Positions 35,093 through 46,582 are shown, counted from the stretch's first letter. The stretch: 64,000 nucleotides of DNA from Gamarada debralockiae (GCA_002803225.1 NXFV01001382.1:26390-90389); one strand, 5' to 3'. Notes: generated by a model not told the origin, from the letters alone. Numbers and translations are program-made.

Positions 35093-35300
35093 GATTCTAT
35101 TCTTGGGTTCGGTGCGATGTGCAACAAAATCCATTTGTTTTGGTGTTGAGGGTTCCAAGTTCTTACGAGGTCGGGAATGGCGCGTCCTGGTCTTGTTGAT
35201 GGCCACGCCGCTGAAGTGGGTTTGATACTTCCCCAATGGAGTAGGGGCGCGCGATTCTATTCTTGGAGACGGAGAATGCGATGTGCAACAAATAGTCCAT
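35093..35300. repeat. Direct repeat of about 45 bp
   Basis: Copy one (35093-35134) and copy two (35253-35300) share GATTCTATTCTTGG, then GCGATGTGCAACAAA, then TCCAT, with a 4-bp length difference in the middle. Confidence 0.5.
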
Positions 35301-35475
35301 CGAAGGTGGGTTTATAGCAGCTGGATTGGAGATTGGGGAGATTCTTAGTCGGTAGATCTGGGATACCTCCTGCTGACAGTTTGTAAATATCACAGCTGTG
35401 GTTCATTTGTTGAAATCGGTATCTTTGAACTTCTACATTCAATTCTATGATTCATTACTCTATACACATCATTTG

Positions 35476-38122
35476 CTATCCTTCAATCGCATCATAATAA
35501 ACCGTCGTAGCACTCGCATCAGAACGTGCACAATCCTCCGGAGAACTCAAAATCGCTCCAATACTCCCCATCCGCTTGATACGTTGCGTGCTCGGCGTCA
35601 TTGGGTCGCTGGTCGGTGGAGTAGGCGGTTTCTCGTCTTCGGGAGGTGTAGCGACAACAATGGTGTCTTCAGGCGAGTTCCATGAAAGAAGTGAAGGTTG
35701 GGAAGGGGTATCATCAACAACAATCGTACTTTCATTTGATATTCCTGAGACTCGTCCCGAAGTCGTAGGCTCAGTCGCAATTCCTGAAAGTCGGGCTGAA
35801 GCTCGCGTGCCGTATGAATGTGTGACAGGCTTGCGCTCAACTGCAGGTTTTGGAACGGTCTTGGATGTATGTATTGGGACGTCGAGGCCGGAAGGAGGGT
35901 GTGTGATGAGATTGAGGCCTGCAAGGGCTGGGAAATGGTTGATGGGGAATGACCGAATGAAAATGTTATTGATCGGGAAGGGGCGGTTGTAGTGAAGCTC
36001 TTTCAACGGGACTCTTCCCGTTTCCGGAGGTGTAGGATCGAGACCAGGGGCGAGCTTACGGAGGTACTCCCAGTATTCCGTAGCTGTTGGGGTTTTCTTG
36101 TCGTCTTGCAGAGCGCTCGTGCATGACTTTCGCTTCTTTGAGTTGACTTCTTTTGATGAGTTCTTTGATGCCGGTAGAGACTTTCGTACTGGCTTGTCCA
36201 AATGTGCTTTTATGACAGGTGCGACGACTGTTCTGACAGGTTTGTCCCAGTAGATAGGTCGGGTGGATCGTGCGCCGCTCGAATCTTCGATCTGACTGAG
36301 CAAGTCGAGAATCTTGAAAGTATGGTATACCCCGTTCATTTTATCGTCCCGAGTCGCCTGTGGTCTCGATATTGCCTTCCTAGCCTGTACCTTTGTATCG
36401 CCAGTTGACTCCCTTCTGACATTCAATTCCACTTGACTACCCTGTGGCAGCCAAATATCTCCCCTTCTTTCCCGCAAATCCAACACCCATTCATCACAAT
36501 CCCATTCAACCCAGTAATCGATGAATTCGCCCCAGGTACTTTCCGGCGGCTTCGTTCGATTGACAAATACGACCTTTCCTCCCCTTATATGCACTGCCTT
36601 TGCGAATTCTTTGACCATGACTTTCAATCCGTGAACCTTCAAACTGGTCCCCATAATGAGAAGAAAATCCGGACCCAAACTTAAGTCGTGCGTGATAAGC
36701 GGCGCGATCAAGTTTGCATTCGGATGTTCTTCGCCGTAAAGTACAATATCAGGCCTTAATCGGCCAACAGCAAGTCCTCTTCTTCCTCTTCCGGTACGCT
36801 TTGCATTATAATCGATACAGGATGGACAATCGGGGGCGGAGCCAGAAAGGGTTGCGGATTGGCGTTCCTCCATTTCCCAGCTGCATAGTTTGGCGCAAAT
36901 CCCACACCGGAGGCCGACCAAACTTCCGTGGAGGAGAACGCATTCAACGCCTCCGTTGTGGGGGGAGTCTCCGTCGATAAGCCGAGGTCTGGGCTCACGT
37001 TGCGTTCTTGCTTGAAAGCGCGCTTTACTACCCGCACCACGCGTAAGGTCCGTAGATAGGCCCTCCCTTTCCTCCAGACAGTCAATGTTCTGCGTATAAT
37101 TCCTGACAAGCCTGCCGCCATCCCGGAGGGTTCGGAGGAATTTGTGGGTAATTGTCGTGGACTTGACATCGTTGCGGATTTTTTGGCGCAAGCTGGAGAT
37201 GAACATGTAGAATATCGAAGTTGTAAAAGGATCGGACCAAACCATGGAATCAAACAGATCTCGGCCCTTCATATTAGGCAATGTCCGTGTACTGGATGAT
37301 TGTGATAATTGCGGCGCGTCTTTAGGTGTATCGTCGGAAGTGCTGCTTGGCGGCGATGATTGGAATTCAGGCTCAGGCTCTATTGCGCTCGTGATATTGT
37401 CGGTTTTGTCAGAGCAACTCGGTGCGGATGAATCGGATTGTGAGAGATTTCTCTTCGAGGTATCGTCTCTTGTAAAAACACTGCTGGATCGCGAGGATTG
37501 AGATCTCAAGGATCGCGGGCGAGAAGGTGCGGTTGCAGTAGGGGAACTACGCGTCTGCTGTGGGAGTATTGAAGAATCCTCGATCTTGAAATCTTCGCTT
37601 GGAGGCTGAGGTGTTATTGACCTCAGAGATGAAAGAGGACTAGAATCTGGAGAGCGTTGTGCGGCTGGCGTATTACGGCTGGTGGTACTTCGACTAGCGG
37701 ATTGAGATCTCGGGGAGCCTGTCTCCTGGTCTTCGGGTGGCTGATTATTTGTGTCCTGCAACGCCGGGCCTGTACCAGGGACAACTTCGTAGTACCACCT
37801 GTCTGTGACGCGTCTTTTCTTCTTTGGTCTGTCGTCGATATCAAAGTTGTCTGTGTGTTCCCAAGGTGGGTTTTGCAAAGCTGCATCGTATTGAGCTTGA
37901 ATTAATGAGTAGAGTCCATTCTCTGAACGAAAGTCCTATGATGTCGTGTCAACAGAGGCCCGTACAGAGGCAACAATCGGCCTGTGCTCAACTTACTGGT
38001 ATGCCACAGTTCGTGCTAATTCCAGCACCCGTCACGACAATAACTTTCCTTGATTTCCCCAAAGTATCTGCAATCTCCTGTAGTTCCAGGCCAGAGCCTG
38101 GGCCAACATTAATGGTGGGCAT
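35476..38122 (-). CDS. HST3/HST4-type NAD+-dependent histone deacetylase (sirtuin)
   Basis: Exons 38122-37997 and 37935-35476 on the minus strand give 861 residues. Exon 1 carries the Rossmann start VIVVTGAGISTNCGIP and exon 2 begins with DFRSENGLY. A ~190-residue Ser/Thr/Pro-rich insert separates this from FYMFISSLR. The catalytic TQNIDCLE is near residue 323. The zinc ribbon is CGIC with CPSC. RLRPDIVLYGEEHP, LIMGTSLKVHG and VNRT complete the NAD site. About 350 C-terminal residues are low-complexity. Hst3/Hst4 orthologues remove acetyl from histone H3 K56 after S phase and affect genome stability and secondary-metabolite silencing. The assignment to Hst3/4 rather than other sirtuins rests on the split core and the VNRT pattern. 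Confidence 0.9.
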
Positions 38123-38440
38123 CTTTGCTGCGTTATACGCGTGACTGTCGGGAAATCCTCCACCTTGTCCTGTTTCCTAGCAAGGCTAGAGTTCCAAACC
38201 CAAGCAAAAGCTGTCCCCTTGCTCCTGGATCTCCTGGAAAGAGTGGCCGAGCTGAACGCGTCCTGATCTGATCAAAGAATTACCAATTTCAGGTCATTAT
38301 CTCTTGAAGTTGTAATTCCAAATTTTCAATAGCCTTACAGCCCGAATCCCGGACTACCGCCTCCAGATCGAACACGAACTTGTCGCGTGTTCTGTCGTAT
38401 ATGTCCAATCATTCAAAAATGTCCAACAATCTTCCAAATT
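38123..38440. promoter_or_regulatory. Upstream region of the sirtuin gene
   Basis: No coding sequence is seen between the sirtuin ATG and the possible minus-strand gene that follows; the sirtuin promoter probably lies here. Confidence 0.3.
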
Positions 38441-38451
38441 TCAAGGTATTC

Positions 38452-39019
38452 TTATGGTCGAGTATACTCCGCACATGGGTTGTAGATTTGGAGAAGGGGT
38501 ATTCCCGCAGTAACCCAGACGGTATTCACGTCAATTGGTCTTGTGAATGGCTCATTGAGGTCGAGATGAGGCGGGCGTCCAGAAAGAATGATGGACGCGT
38601 TACGTGCCAGGTCTTGCAGTCCGCTGACTGCTGGCAAGATGTTCTTGAGACTGTGGCTGTTCTGGGCACTAGTGAGAAGGTCTGCAAGACTCGACGTCGT
38701 GAGGGAGGTGGTTGGGCTGGAGAATTGATCGAGGCTCGACGCGACTTTGATATCCGTTCCCCTGATATTCCACTGAGGTTTCGCCAGCACCTCTAGAGCG
38801 AAATTCCCGTACACACTGTCCGTGGTTTGAATAATAACGCGACGTCAACAGGGTCGAAGAGGATTCGAGGGAGAACGGTGAGAGGGTGAATGTTTTCCAG
38901 ATGTCGCGTCGGGTGGTTGGTCGAGGTGATGTTGATTTCTGTAGCACGGACCACCCTTTAGCGCCCGCCAGCTCTCTCCCCCACATTTTGGCCTGAAAGA
39001 AGGCCACCGCCATCTTCAA
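38452..39019 (-). CDS. Possible small hypothetical gene, model unresolved
   Basis: Two minus-strand frames abut. One runs 39019-38669 and begins MKMAVAFFQAKMWGREL with a Ser/Thr/Arg-rich, mitochondrial-presequence-like stretch. The other, ending at 38452, reads VYGNFALEVLAKPQWNIRG, then SLKNILPAVSGLQDLARNAS and VWVTAGIPLLQIYNPC. The second looks coding by composition. Joining them needs a frame change near 38810-38830 that I could not place with a convincing intron. The product is not recognised. It could also be chance open frames. Confidence 0.25.
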
Positions 39020-39519
39020 TCCTTCGTCCGTGACACAAAGTTACAACGGGGCTGGATTGAGTGATACAGCCAATCCTGGTGGTTCCTACAAATGGGGAGC
39101 TGCAGCAACGATGCCTGCCTACCCACTCACAGGGAGAAACACTTCGATCTCATATTTCAAATGTTTCCAGAATTGTGATTGGTGGCCCTGTCTCCTAAAT
39201 GGCCGAAACTGTCAAAGAACATCACTCTTGAAGCGGCTGAATGATATGTGAGTGTAACTTTATTTATCATTTGTGATTTCCATCGTTTGCTCGCCTAAGC
39301 ATACATCATGAAATCATCAACAGCGCAGCAAGCAACTACACTCATCATCAAAATCAAACGTCCAGAAAATGCTGTATAAGAGTCATCAAGACGCGACGTC
39401 GTTTGCAAAGTTCTCCGTTTCATACCGGATTCTCCAATATCAGTCCAGCTTCGCCGTTGGGCATTTGGATTCCTTCCCACCGTATCCCTTTCAGAATCAT
39501 CTGAAACCAGACCGCCGAG

Positions 39520-40260
39520 ATGGGAAAGAAAGAACTTCAATTCGTTTGGCCGAAGGATGGCCCCAAGGGCCGGAGCGGATATCGCGGCTTCTTCGGGGGA
39601 CTCAATGACATTGTGACGGGCAGGGGTCCGGATATCTTCTTGCAGAAGAAGGGAAGCCGAACGGCAATCAGGCCGGACTTTTGGGGCAACTGGCAAGTTT
39701 ACTGCGAGAGCTAGGAAATGGAAGAAGTTTACTTACGTTTTGGCAGGGATTCATACCACTATCCAGCATATCATGGCCAAGAAATAGGTCGGAGCTACCA
39801 AAATTGGCCCTGGAGCGCTTCGAGAGGAACGCAAAGATACAATCCGCATACGAGGCGCTACACGGAATGGTCCATACCTCATGACTGGCATGGACACCGG
39901 ATCGACGACCAAAACCACTCTTTCTATCCAAGATTCACTCGAGATGAAGCTCGACAAATCATAAGGCGGCTTCAACACCACAAGCGTATCAATCCTCGCT
40001 CGATGGGCTCCGAATGGACAACGGATGGCCCGAGGGTAAGGCAAATGCGGTTCTATGGATGATTTTTTACTGATGCGAGACAGAGATTCCAACAAGAGCA
40101 CGATTGGTTCTGGCAAAATGCGCATCGAATTGGCGAGAACATTCGCGAAGGATTCTCCCCTTTGTCCAGTAGCATCAATCCAAATATGAGAATGCATCAG
40201 AGATGGCCGGATGATGTTGAAGGGTGGATTCGGGATGAGCCATGGTATCCACGCCATTGA
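39520..40260 (+). pseudogene. Unrecognised Trp/Arg-rich gene with an in-frame stop
   Basis: The frame starts at ATG 39520 (MGKKELQFVWPKDGPKGRSG), meets TAG at 39712-39714, then continues open in the same frame through GRDSYHYPAYHGQEIGRSY and EWSIPHDWHGHRIDD. A good 48-nt intron (GTAAGG ... CTGATG ... ACAG, 40036-40083) joins it in phase 0 to a final exon (RFQQEHDWFWQNAHRIGENI, then WIRDEPWYPRH and TGA at 40258-40260). The consistent frame on both sides of the TAG and the splice signals argue for a real gene that is broken or mis-modelled at 39712. No family is recognised. Confidence 0.45.
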
Positions 40261-40505
40261 GAAAATGTCCAATTTACTAAGAATGGGTTCGGGAGACATA
40301 TTTCTGGTTGCGGAAGAGAGTGATCATTTCGTCTTGGGTGCGACAATGCGCTTGCTTGGATCTAGACATAAACGTCACTCGCAGGAAGCTCATTTGAATG
40401 CCAGGTCTGATTTGGACTGTATCATTCATCTTCGTGCCTGTCAGTCCGAAGCGTTCAGAGAAGACCAACGACAACGCCTATCAGGAGTTCATTTTTATTT
40501 TGCTT
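40261..40505. other. Spacer with no recognised feature
   Basis: No coding sequence or repeat seen in this short interval. Confidence 0.3.
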
Positions 40506-40775
40506 TTAGATATCCTCTGGTTCTGCACGTGGCGTCGAAAGTCCGCAGCATCCCTCTTCCTCAACCCATTCCCTAATCCCCATCGGCCTCTTCCCAATCA
40601 ACCACTCAAGTACATTCGAATTCCCTACCAACCCATGCTGATTATAATACAGCAACAACCTCTCCAACCCATCCCTTCTCTTCCCATCCGCCTTTCCCTC
40701 CCAACTAAACAAAACTGTCGAGAACAGCTCCATAGCCTCCTCAAAGCCCCTATGCCACAACAACCTTCTTCTCAT
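40506..40775 (-). pseudogene. C-terminal fragment of an NmrA/isoflavone-reductase-like protein
   Basis: An 89-codon frame ends at 40506. It reads VLFSWEGKADGKRRDGLERL, then YYNQHGLVGNSNVLEWLIGK and RPMGIREWVEE. This resembles the C-terminal end of NAD(P)-binding NmrA-like oxidoreductases in fungi. The N-terminal Rossmann half (GxxGxxG) is missing: upstream sequence runs into an unrelated zinc-cluster fragment. It is therefore a truncated relic. The family call is from memory of the C-terminal pattern and is moderate at best. Confidence 0.45.
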
Positions 40776-40825
40776 TGGCGTTTGACATATTCATACCCCA
40801 GCGGCTCGTCTCGTGTCAGAAACTG

Positions 40826-40912
40826 ATCATCCAATTTAGATTTCACCGCATCAAATGTGATGAGTCCAAACCGATCTGTCAAAAATGTCTCAAATCAAGC
40901 CGGACGTTGGAA
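40826..40912 (+). pseudogene. Zn(II)2Cys6 transcription-factor DNA-binding-domain fragment
   Basis: The frame reads HRIKCDESKPICQKCLKSSR followed by TLEAA. It has the C-x6-C-x2-C half of a fungal zinc cluster (IKCDESKPICQKC); the first cysteine pair and the final cysteine are lost. No further domain follows in frame. It is a relic exon. Confidence 0.6.
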
Positions 40913-41018
40913 GCCGCTCAAATTGGCCAGCGACGCCCATCATTCAATCTTGTCAGATCTATGGCTTAGTGCGGTATGGCATGGTCACGTGGACAGTAGT
41001 AAATGAGCTTCGTAGAAC

Positions 41019-41290
41019 GCGTTATCCTGCCAATGTAACTATTCCTTGCGACCCAGAACGATCCAAGATCTCTATCATTGAGTTTCACGGATACAAAGAT
41101 GGCACGATTGCATATGATGGAGGAGCGCGTAGGTGCTTGTTGCCAACGACTCCACACTGGACTGAGGAGTGGGCTCTTCCGGATGGATTAAGCGCCATAA
41201 ATGTGACAAGCAACTTGACCAGTGATACACTTGTTTAAACCTTCGGTACTGGTGCTGAGACTGGTTGGTGACGCATGTTACTGACTTCAA
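41019..41290 (+). pseudogene. Fragment of a CE1/feruloyl-esterase-like hydrolase
   Basis: The frame reads YPANVTIPCDPERSKISIIE, then FHGYKDGTIAYDGGARR, PTTPHWTEEWALPDGL and NVTSNLTSDTLV. It then hits TAA at 41236-41238 and continues TFGTGAETGW in the same frame. The FHG-x-D-x-TI-Y-GG block is typical of the Asp-containing part of CE1-type secreted esterases. The Ser and His regions are absent. It is a decayed C-terminal fragment. Confidence 0.5.
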
Positions 41291-41650
41291 CCTCGCCCAT
41301 GACCGGTCAAGTACTCTGCTCGTTGGGCATCCTCAGACTTCAATGCCACACGAATTTATTGTGGACTTTTTCCAGAAGCATCCTCTGTGCTGATGGGATT
41401 GATGAGCAGCGATGATCTCTTATAAAATACAATAGAATATATGAGACTTCTTGTTGCTAGAAATTGAACCGAGCATTTCTCGCTCCTTCAGCAGGCACTT
41501 GAATCTCCCAATAGACCAAATCCTCCTATCTATCCCTAGTAGGTTTAATTAAAGTATTTTCACGCCCTCAACGGCCTCAGTTGCTCCATTTCAAGAACTC
41601 TATATCTTAAGTTCACTTTGGCCTCATTTCGTCTTCTCTATGCCATCGAG
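41291..41650. other. Spacer without features
   Basis: No gene or repeat seen; it probably contains the 3' UTR of the isochorismatase-like gene. Confidence 0.3.
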
Positions 41651-42258
41651 CTACTGAGGTTTCAACGCAGCCACTACTTCATTGGCTGTGTCAACTTCCC
41701 TAAGCCATCTCATATATTTTAAACTCGCTTGATGCTCTTCGCCGCTCAGTGTCGCGGTTCTATCACTCACAATCACGGTGCGAATCCCCTTCGTAAAAGC
41801 ATCACGCGCCGTCGATTCCACACAAGCATTGGTAGCAACACCCGTTACAATCAGCTGATCAATGTTCAGCTTGGCCAACTTCTCCTGGAGTCCAGTCTTC
41901 CAGAACCCCGTGTTCCTCGTCTTATCGATGACAATCTCATGCTTGCTCTCATCGGGCTTCAACTCGTCCACAATTCAGTATCCCAAGTTCCGCGGACGAA
42001 CCCTCCCAAATCCTTGGCGGCTGGTAGTTGCTCGAAGCAAATCCCACTGTCTGAGTAATCTGCTTCGACGCCCATCCTGAGATATATCACCGGAAGTCCA
42101 TGGGAATGAGCGACAGTTCGGAGGTTGTTGATGGTAGGCACAATACTCATGTGGTGCGCTGCTGGAAGTCCCAGTGTGCCAAAGGTGCCAGAAGAATGGC
42201 AAACCCCGTTTTGCATGTCGACGATGAGGACAGTTGGACAGGATCTGAGATTGACCAT
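41651..42258 (-). pseudogene. Isochorismatase-family cysteine hydrolase, one frameshift
   Basis: From ATG 42258 the frame reads MVNLRSCPTVLIVDMQNGV and runs to GTWDTEL, then goes out of frame at about 41977. Restoring one base there gives the family continuation IVDELKPDESKHEIVIDKTR, then NTGFWKT, VTGVATNACVESTARDAF and the stop at 41651. The catalytic triad of the superfamily is present: Asp in VDMQNG, Lys in DKTRNTGF, Cys in ATNACVES. The superfamily includes nicotinamidases and isochorismatases, among others. One missing base near the AATT run at ~41975 is the only lesion, so either very recent inactivation or a sequence error is possible. Confidence 0.75.
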
Positions 42259-42738
42259 CGCGAGTGCCACTGTGTACCAATAGCTAGTTTTCTCCCAAAT
42301 TATTCATTTGCGGTTTTAGTCCGATTCTTCATGCGAGTAAAATTTCACGGTTCTTGGTATTATAAGTAACTTGGAACTGGTCAGCACTAGTCAAGGAAAA
42401 GAACGGATATCGTAGCCGCCCACGAATAAACTAGGAGGCCCAGCCGCTTACCTCAATATCGTTAATAAGTTTCTACTACCCTTCCGTCTCCCTCAAAAGC
42501 TCACATTCTGTTTCAAGATTTAGAACCACTCTATTCTTACGTCACAAACTGCTTTGCTGAAGTGCGCAGAAAGAGAGGGTGCAGGAGGAAGAGGTTATTC
42601 GTTGCTACCCGACCTCCCTTTTGAAAACTCCATGAAGCATAAATGATGCTTTGTGATCAGAATATCAAGCATTGAACTTCGCTACTGACATCATATTTTC
42701 AATGCCACGAATGTGACAAAGAAAGGTTCCATCACATT
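42259..42738. other. Spacer between the isochorismatase and permease genes
   Basis: No coding sequence is seen. It should contain the promoter of the isochorismatase-like gene and the 3' end of the permease transcript; both are on the minus strand. Confidence 0.3.
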
Positions 42739-44540
42739 TTAAAGCGTATACCTGAATCCTTGCTGTCCTTCAATTAGCTTCCCGCCATTCTCAGCACGTC
42801 GGTTGGCCTTTTTGAACTTCAACGTCAAAAGTCCCACAATAACGATATTCAACCCATTGGCGATCATGCAAGCTTCAATTCCTGGATGATAATGGGGCTC
42901 ATCCTGAGTTCTGAAAACCGTGCTGCCAATGATGCCCCCGATGCCGCCGAATCCGACCAAAGTCGCGGAACAGAAAGCTCTCTTCCACTGGCCTCGAATG
43001 TTGTTTGCTTGATACGTCAACACAGCAGGGACATTGGCGTTGGCACAGATTGTAGCAAGGAATACTCCAAAATACCGGACACCATTGTTCTTGGTGAATC
43101 CAAGGAGAGGAAGACCAATCAATCCAAGAATCGAATTGAAGACCACGGTTGGGCCTCGCAGGCGCCATTTGTCTGCATAATAGGCTTGAGCGAGCATCAC
43201 TATTGCAGCTGCAACATACGGGGGTGCTACAAGGCACTGAGCGGCAGCCAGAGAGAATCCCATGCCGTCACGGAGACTGCAAAGAGTCAGATGTGAGCTT
43301 GTCGTGGAGTAAAGAGCTTACATAATGGGAAGGAAGTATGCAATGGCATAGGCATTCGTCGTCGTAAGCATGAAAAGCCAGGCAAATCCCCACACCTTGA
43401 GATCAAGTGCGTTCTTGAGATATTGACCTAAAGCGAAGGCTGTGGGGATAGCGTCCGCGCGATCCTTTTCGATTCTGGCGACCACAAAGGCTGCTTCTCG
43501 TTCGTTGAGGAAGTTCCAAGATTTCTTAGCGGAAAGCTCAGGAAAATCGACTATCATGAAGTAGCCAATGATTCCAGCGAGACAAGGGATGATTCCTTCA
43601 AACTTTGAGGCGTCAGCAGAGCTATCGTGAGCTTCTGAAGAGAAAACATACTATGAAGATCCATCGCCAACCAGCGAGACCTCCTCGGCCCTTCAATTGC
43701 ATGAGGCCGTATGCCAGAATACCAGACACCGCAGATGCCATACTTCCAATGAGGTAGAACACGGCGTTCCGCTTCTGCAATTGATATCTAGGATACCAGC
43801 AAGACAGAAGGTATGCGCAACCAGGGAAGAAGCCAGCCTCGAGCACGCCGAGGATGACACGGAGGCCCACCAGCCTGCAAGACCTCGGAGTCAGTATTGG
43901 CTAATTAGGGAGAATTGGGGGGAGGTTGTGGCAATGTCTCATACATCGTCTGCTCCTAAGACATGTATGGAGAGCAAACTTGCGAGATATTTAGACGGGA
44001 AATTTGCTCCGTGAAATAGAGCAACTTACGTTGTCCAAGTCGGAGCAAAGCCAAAACCCTACAATGGGTGTCAGGGAGAGAGTAAATGGAGCTACATATC
44101 AAAGGCACTTACGATCATTGTAGCTCCCCAGAAAATGGTTATTGCAGAGAGAAAGACTCGAGGACCAATTTTGCGAATGAGTACCGTCGCAGGTGGTTGG
44201 CAGAGGACGTAGGTGATGAAGAAGACCAAAGTGATGATGTTGTATCTCGCCCCAATGAGTTTCAAGTCCACTACCATGCTGAGACTTGTCAGCTACATCT
44301 CTCGAACATCTTAGGAAATGCTGACCCTGCGATGGCAGCAGATCCAAGGTTAGTTCTGTCCAAGAGGGAGGCGCAGTAGAGGAGACCAAGGGTTGGAACA
44401 AGCCGACGATCAATGCGCCGGAGGATGCGCTTCTGTTCCGCTTCAGTGAACTCATTGATGAGGACTGTATTGGATTCTTTGGTATCAGTTCGCTCGACCT
44501 GGTCAATGGTCTCAGACTTCTCAAGATCTTCGTTCGACAT
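42739..44540 (-). CDS. MFS anion:cation symporter, TNA1/DAL5-like permease
   Basis: Six exons on the minus strand: 44540-44326, 44278-44113, 44058-44030, 43874-43652, 43602-43322 and 43276-42739. All phases close and give 483 residues. Family marks: RRIDRRLVPTLGLLYCASLL, then DRTNLGSAAIAG at the helix 1 end, GPRVFLSAITIFWG, RVILGVLEAGFFPGCAYLLS in helix 4-5 and FEGIIPCLAG in helix 6. The family imports nicotinate, allantoate, pantothenate and other organic anions with H+. Placement directly upstream of an isochorismatase-type hydrolase, same strand, suggests a shared substrate such as a pyridine or ureide, but this is inference. Introns are short (48-54 nt) and lack the hairpin motif. Confidence 0.92.
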
Positions 44541-46582
44541 GGTGGATGCAAAGTTGGAGGAATGACTTTCAAAAGTTTGATTTGAATCACTTTGGGATTT
44601 GGGAAGTGAAGGCTGGGATGTCTCACATACTTATGGGCACACAGCATCTTGCTGCAACACGAACAACCCCGCCATTTATGCCAAGGATGCCCATGCTGGC
44701 GGCAGTAACTCAATCGATCTATCTATTCAATCTGAATCCCTGAACTCCGAGCTCCAGATCAATTCCCGCAGCGCCTTTACTCACTCAATCAGAGTCGCAA
44801 GGTCGTATCTCAAGCTTGAGATTGCCGCGAGGCCCAAAGTATGTTGGATACCAGGCAGTCGTTTTCCGGTCGGAGAATTGATCGGGTCTATGGAGGTCTC
44901 AGCGAGGCCTTTCGTAATGGTGACAAATCGGGATGCATGCTGTATCCAGTACACTTCCCGAAGGATACAAGAATGCCTAGATCCAGTGAGGTTCTTCGCT
45001 TGAGGACAAGCCAGCCATGGCAATGTAACTCAACCAAAGAACTGATGTGAAAAGTGGAAACACTTCCGGAGGCGTGAATGCATGACCTGTTGTCGCCTGG
45101 TTGCGTGAAGCGGGGTCAACACGCCATTAACTACCTTACCGACAATAGGATTTTTCGCGAAAACTTAAAATCACGAATACCCGAATACTCACGATTCCTT
45201 TACCTTTTACATCGTGCGACAGCCTTAAATAATACCTTTTTACTTTAAATTATTATATAGAGTATATAAAATAATACCTCGTTGTTTTGTTCTGTTTGAT
45301 TCTTGTAAAGAAGAGATCCGTGGATGGTTTTTTGATAACTTGCTCGATCTACGGTGATTATAAGCCATGTATCTCTCTGATTAAATCAGCCTTGTACTCC
45401 TTGTACAATTAAGAGGCGCCTTTAAGAATAGGGGTTTTCATAAAAGGAATAGGATTTAAGAGAGTTTTGAGCTACGCTTGAGGATTGTTATAACAGCTCC
45501 AGGTAGCTAGAGGGCAACAGGAGGGATTATGGTATATTAGAGAAGTAACAATTTGGGGGGAGGGGGGACAATAGTAATTGTATTCGTGGTAGTTGAAAAG
45601 AGGTTTCATAGTACTTGTGTGCTTACGAGAAAGGAAAACTCAAGCTTGCTCTTCTCTAAGTAAGGTTGACAGCCCTTATACTCCATCCCTAGCTCCAGGC
45701 CCTAGCAGCAGCTATACTAGCTACTAGCCTCATGTGAGCTAAGTTCAGCATTTCCAATGCCTTCGGAGGCCACTGAGATCTAGATCTCTATCTCCAGGTC
45801 ACCTTGTACCCCATAGCCTTCTAAACCCCCAGGGCTTCTACAGGTCTAGATCAACCCCTTTAAGTCCTTCAAGGCCTGGACCTTAGTCGAGTCCTTCGAG
45901 GCTTCTGATCTTTAGGGCTTCCGTGAGTCTAGATTAACTCCTTCAGGGTCATTGCATTTGTTGAGCCAGGGCTTAACATCAGCGTAATTCCAGATTCGAT
46001 CTTAGCGCTATCACATGTAACAGTTCTAGCGCACGTCACCTGATCGCCTATATATAATCGCCTATATAAAATCGCCTATGTGAAATCGCCTGTATGAAAT
46101 CGCCTGTATGAAATCGCCTATATGAAATCGCCCATAAACCTTTTCCTTCTTCCTTGTACTCCTATTATAGATACTCTAATGGGTATTTATAGTTTGAGGA
46201 AGAAAGAAGAGGAGCCTGGCAGCAATCGTTTTGTATATAGAGAGAAGGTGTAGATCTTTTTTCCTTACTTGTTTTATATATTAATTTTTATACTAATTAT
46301 TCCAATTTAATATATATTCGCATCATTTGCAATTCATATAACTAGTAGAGAATGGGATCCTATTCTTGTCTTACCCCATAGGACGAAGGCCATGAGGGAT
46401 CCTATCCCGTAGGATCTTACTTTAGTCACGTGGGACAAGATCTTATGAATAGTGTGTAGTCTATAGTTTACAAATCAATTTATTATGCGAATGCGATTCT
46501 TATAATGTTTATAATTAATATAATTGATGCTTGTTCTTGTGTTTATCGTACGTACGATATTCGCGAAAACTGGAAAAATTCA
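44541..46582. other. AT-rich repeat-derived block
   Basis: About 2 kb. After ~45100 the DNA is AT-rich and full of stops in all frames, as in RIP-mutated repeats. It includes CT-rich stretches (45660-45990) and the 14-bp tandem array at 46042-46138. No coding remnant was recognised. Confidence 0.45.
46042..46138. repeat. 14-bp tandem repeat, about seven copies
   Basis: Units follow ATCGCCTATATGAA with variation at positions 8-11 (ATATAA, GTATGA, ATGTGA). Two to three similar units in inverse orientation (GCGATTTCATATG) lie at 52170-52205. In both places a GAGCCAGG(G)CTTA sequence is nearby, at 45963 and 52209. Confidence 0.8.

Larger units (their letters stand above)
34123..35475. other. Intergenic region with a direct repeat and an intron-related element
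   Basis: 1353 bp between the DUF4139 5' end and the sirtuin 3' end. No coding sequence is seen. It holds an element at 34821-34865 related to part of GH95 intron 1. It also holds a direct repeat, GATTCTATTCTTGG followed by GCGATGTGCAACAAA, at 35093-35134 and 35253-35300. Confidence 0.45.

Noticed and set aside
38380..38796. 138-codon plus-strand frame opposite the possible hypothetical gene
   Set aside because: It is the antisense shadow of the minus-strand frame, which has the more protein-like composition.
46340..46440. GGATCCTAT-type palindromic words as another MITE
   Set aside because: The arms do not align over a useful length, and no TA or other target duplication frames them.
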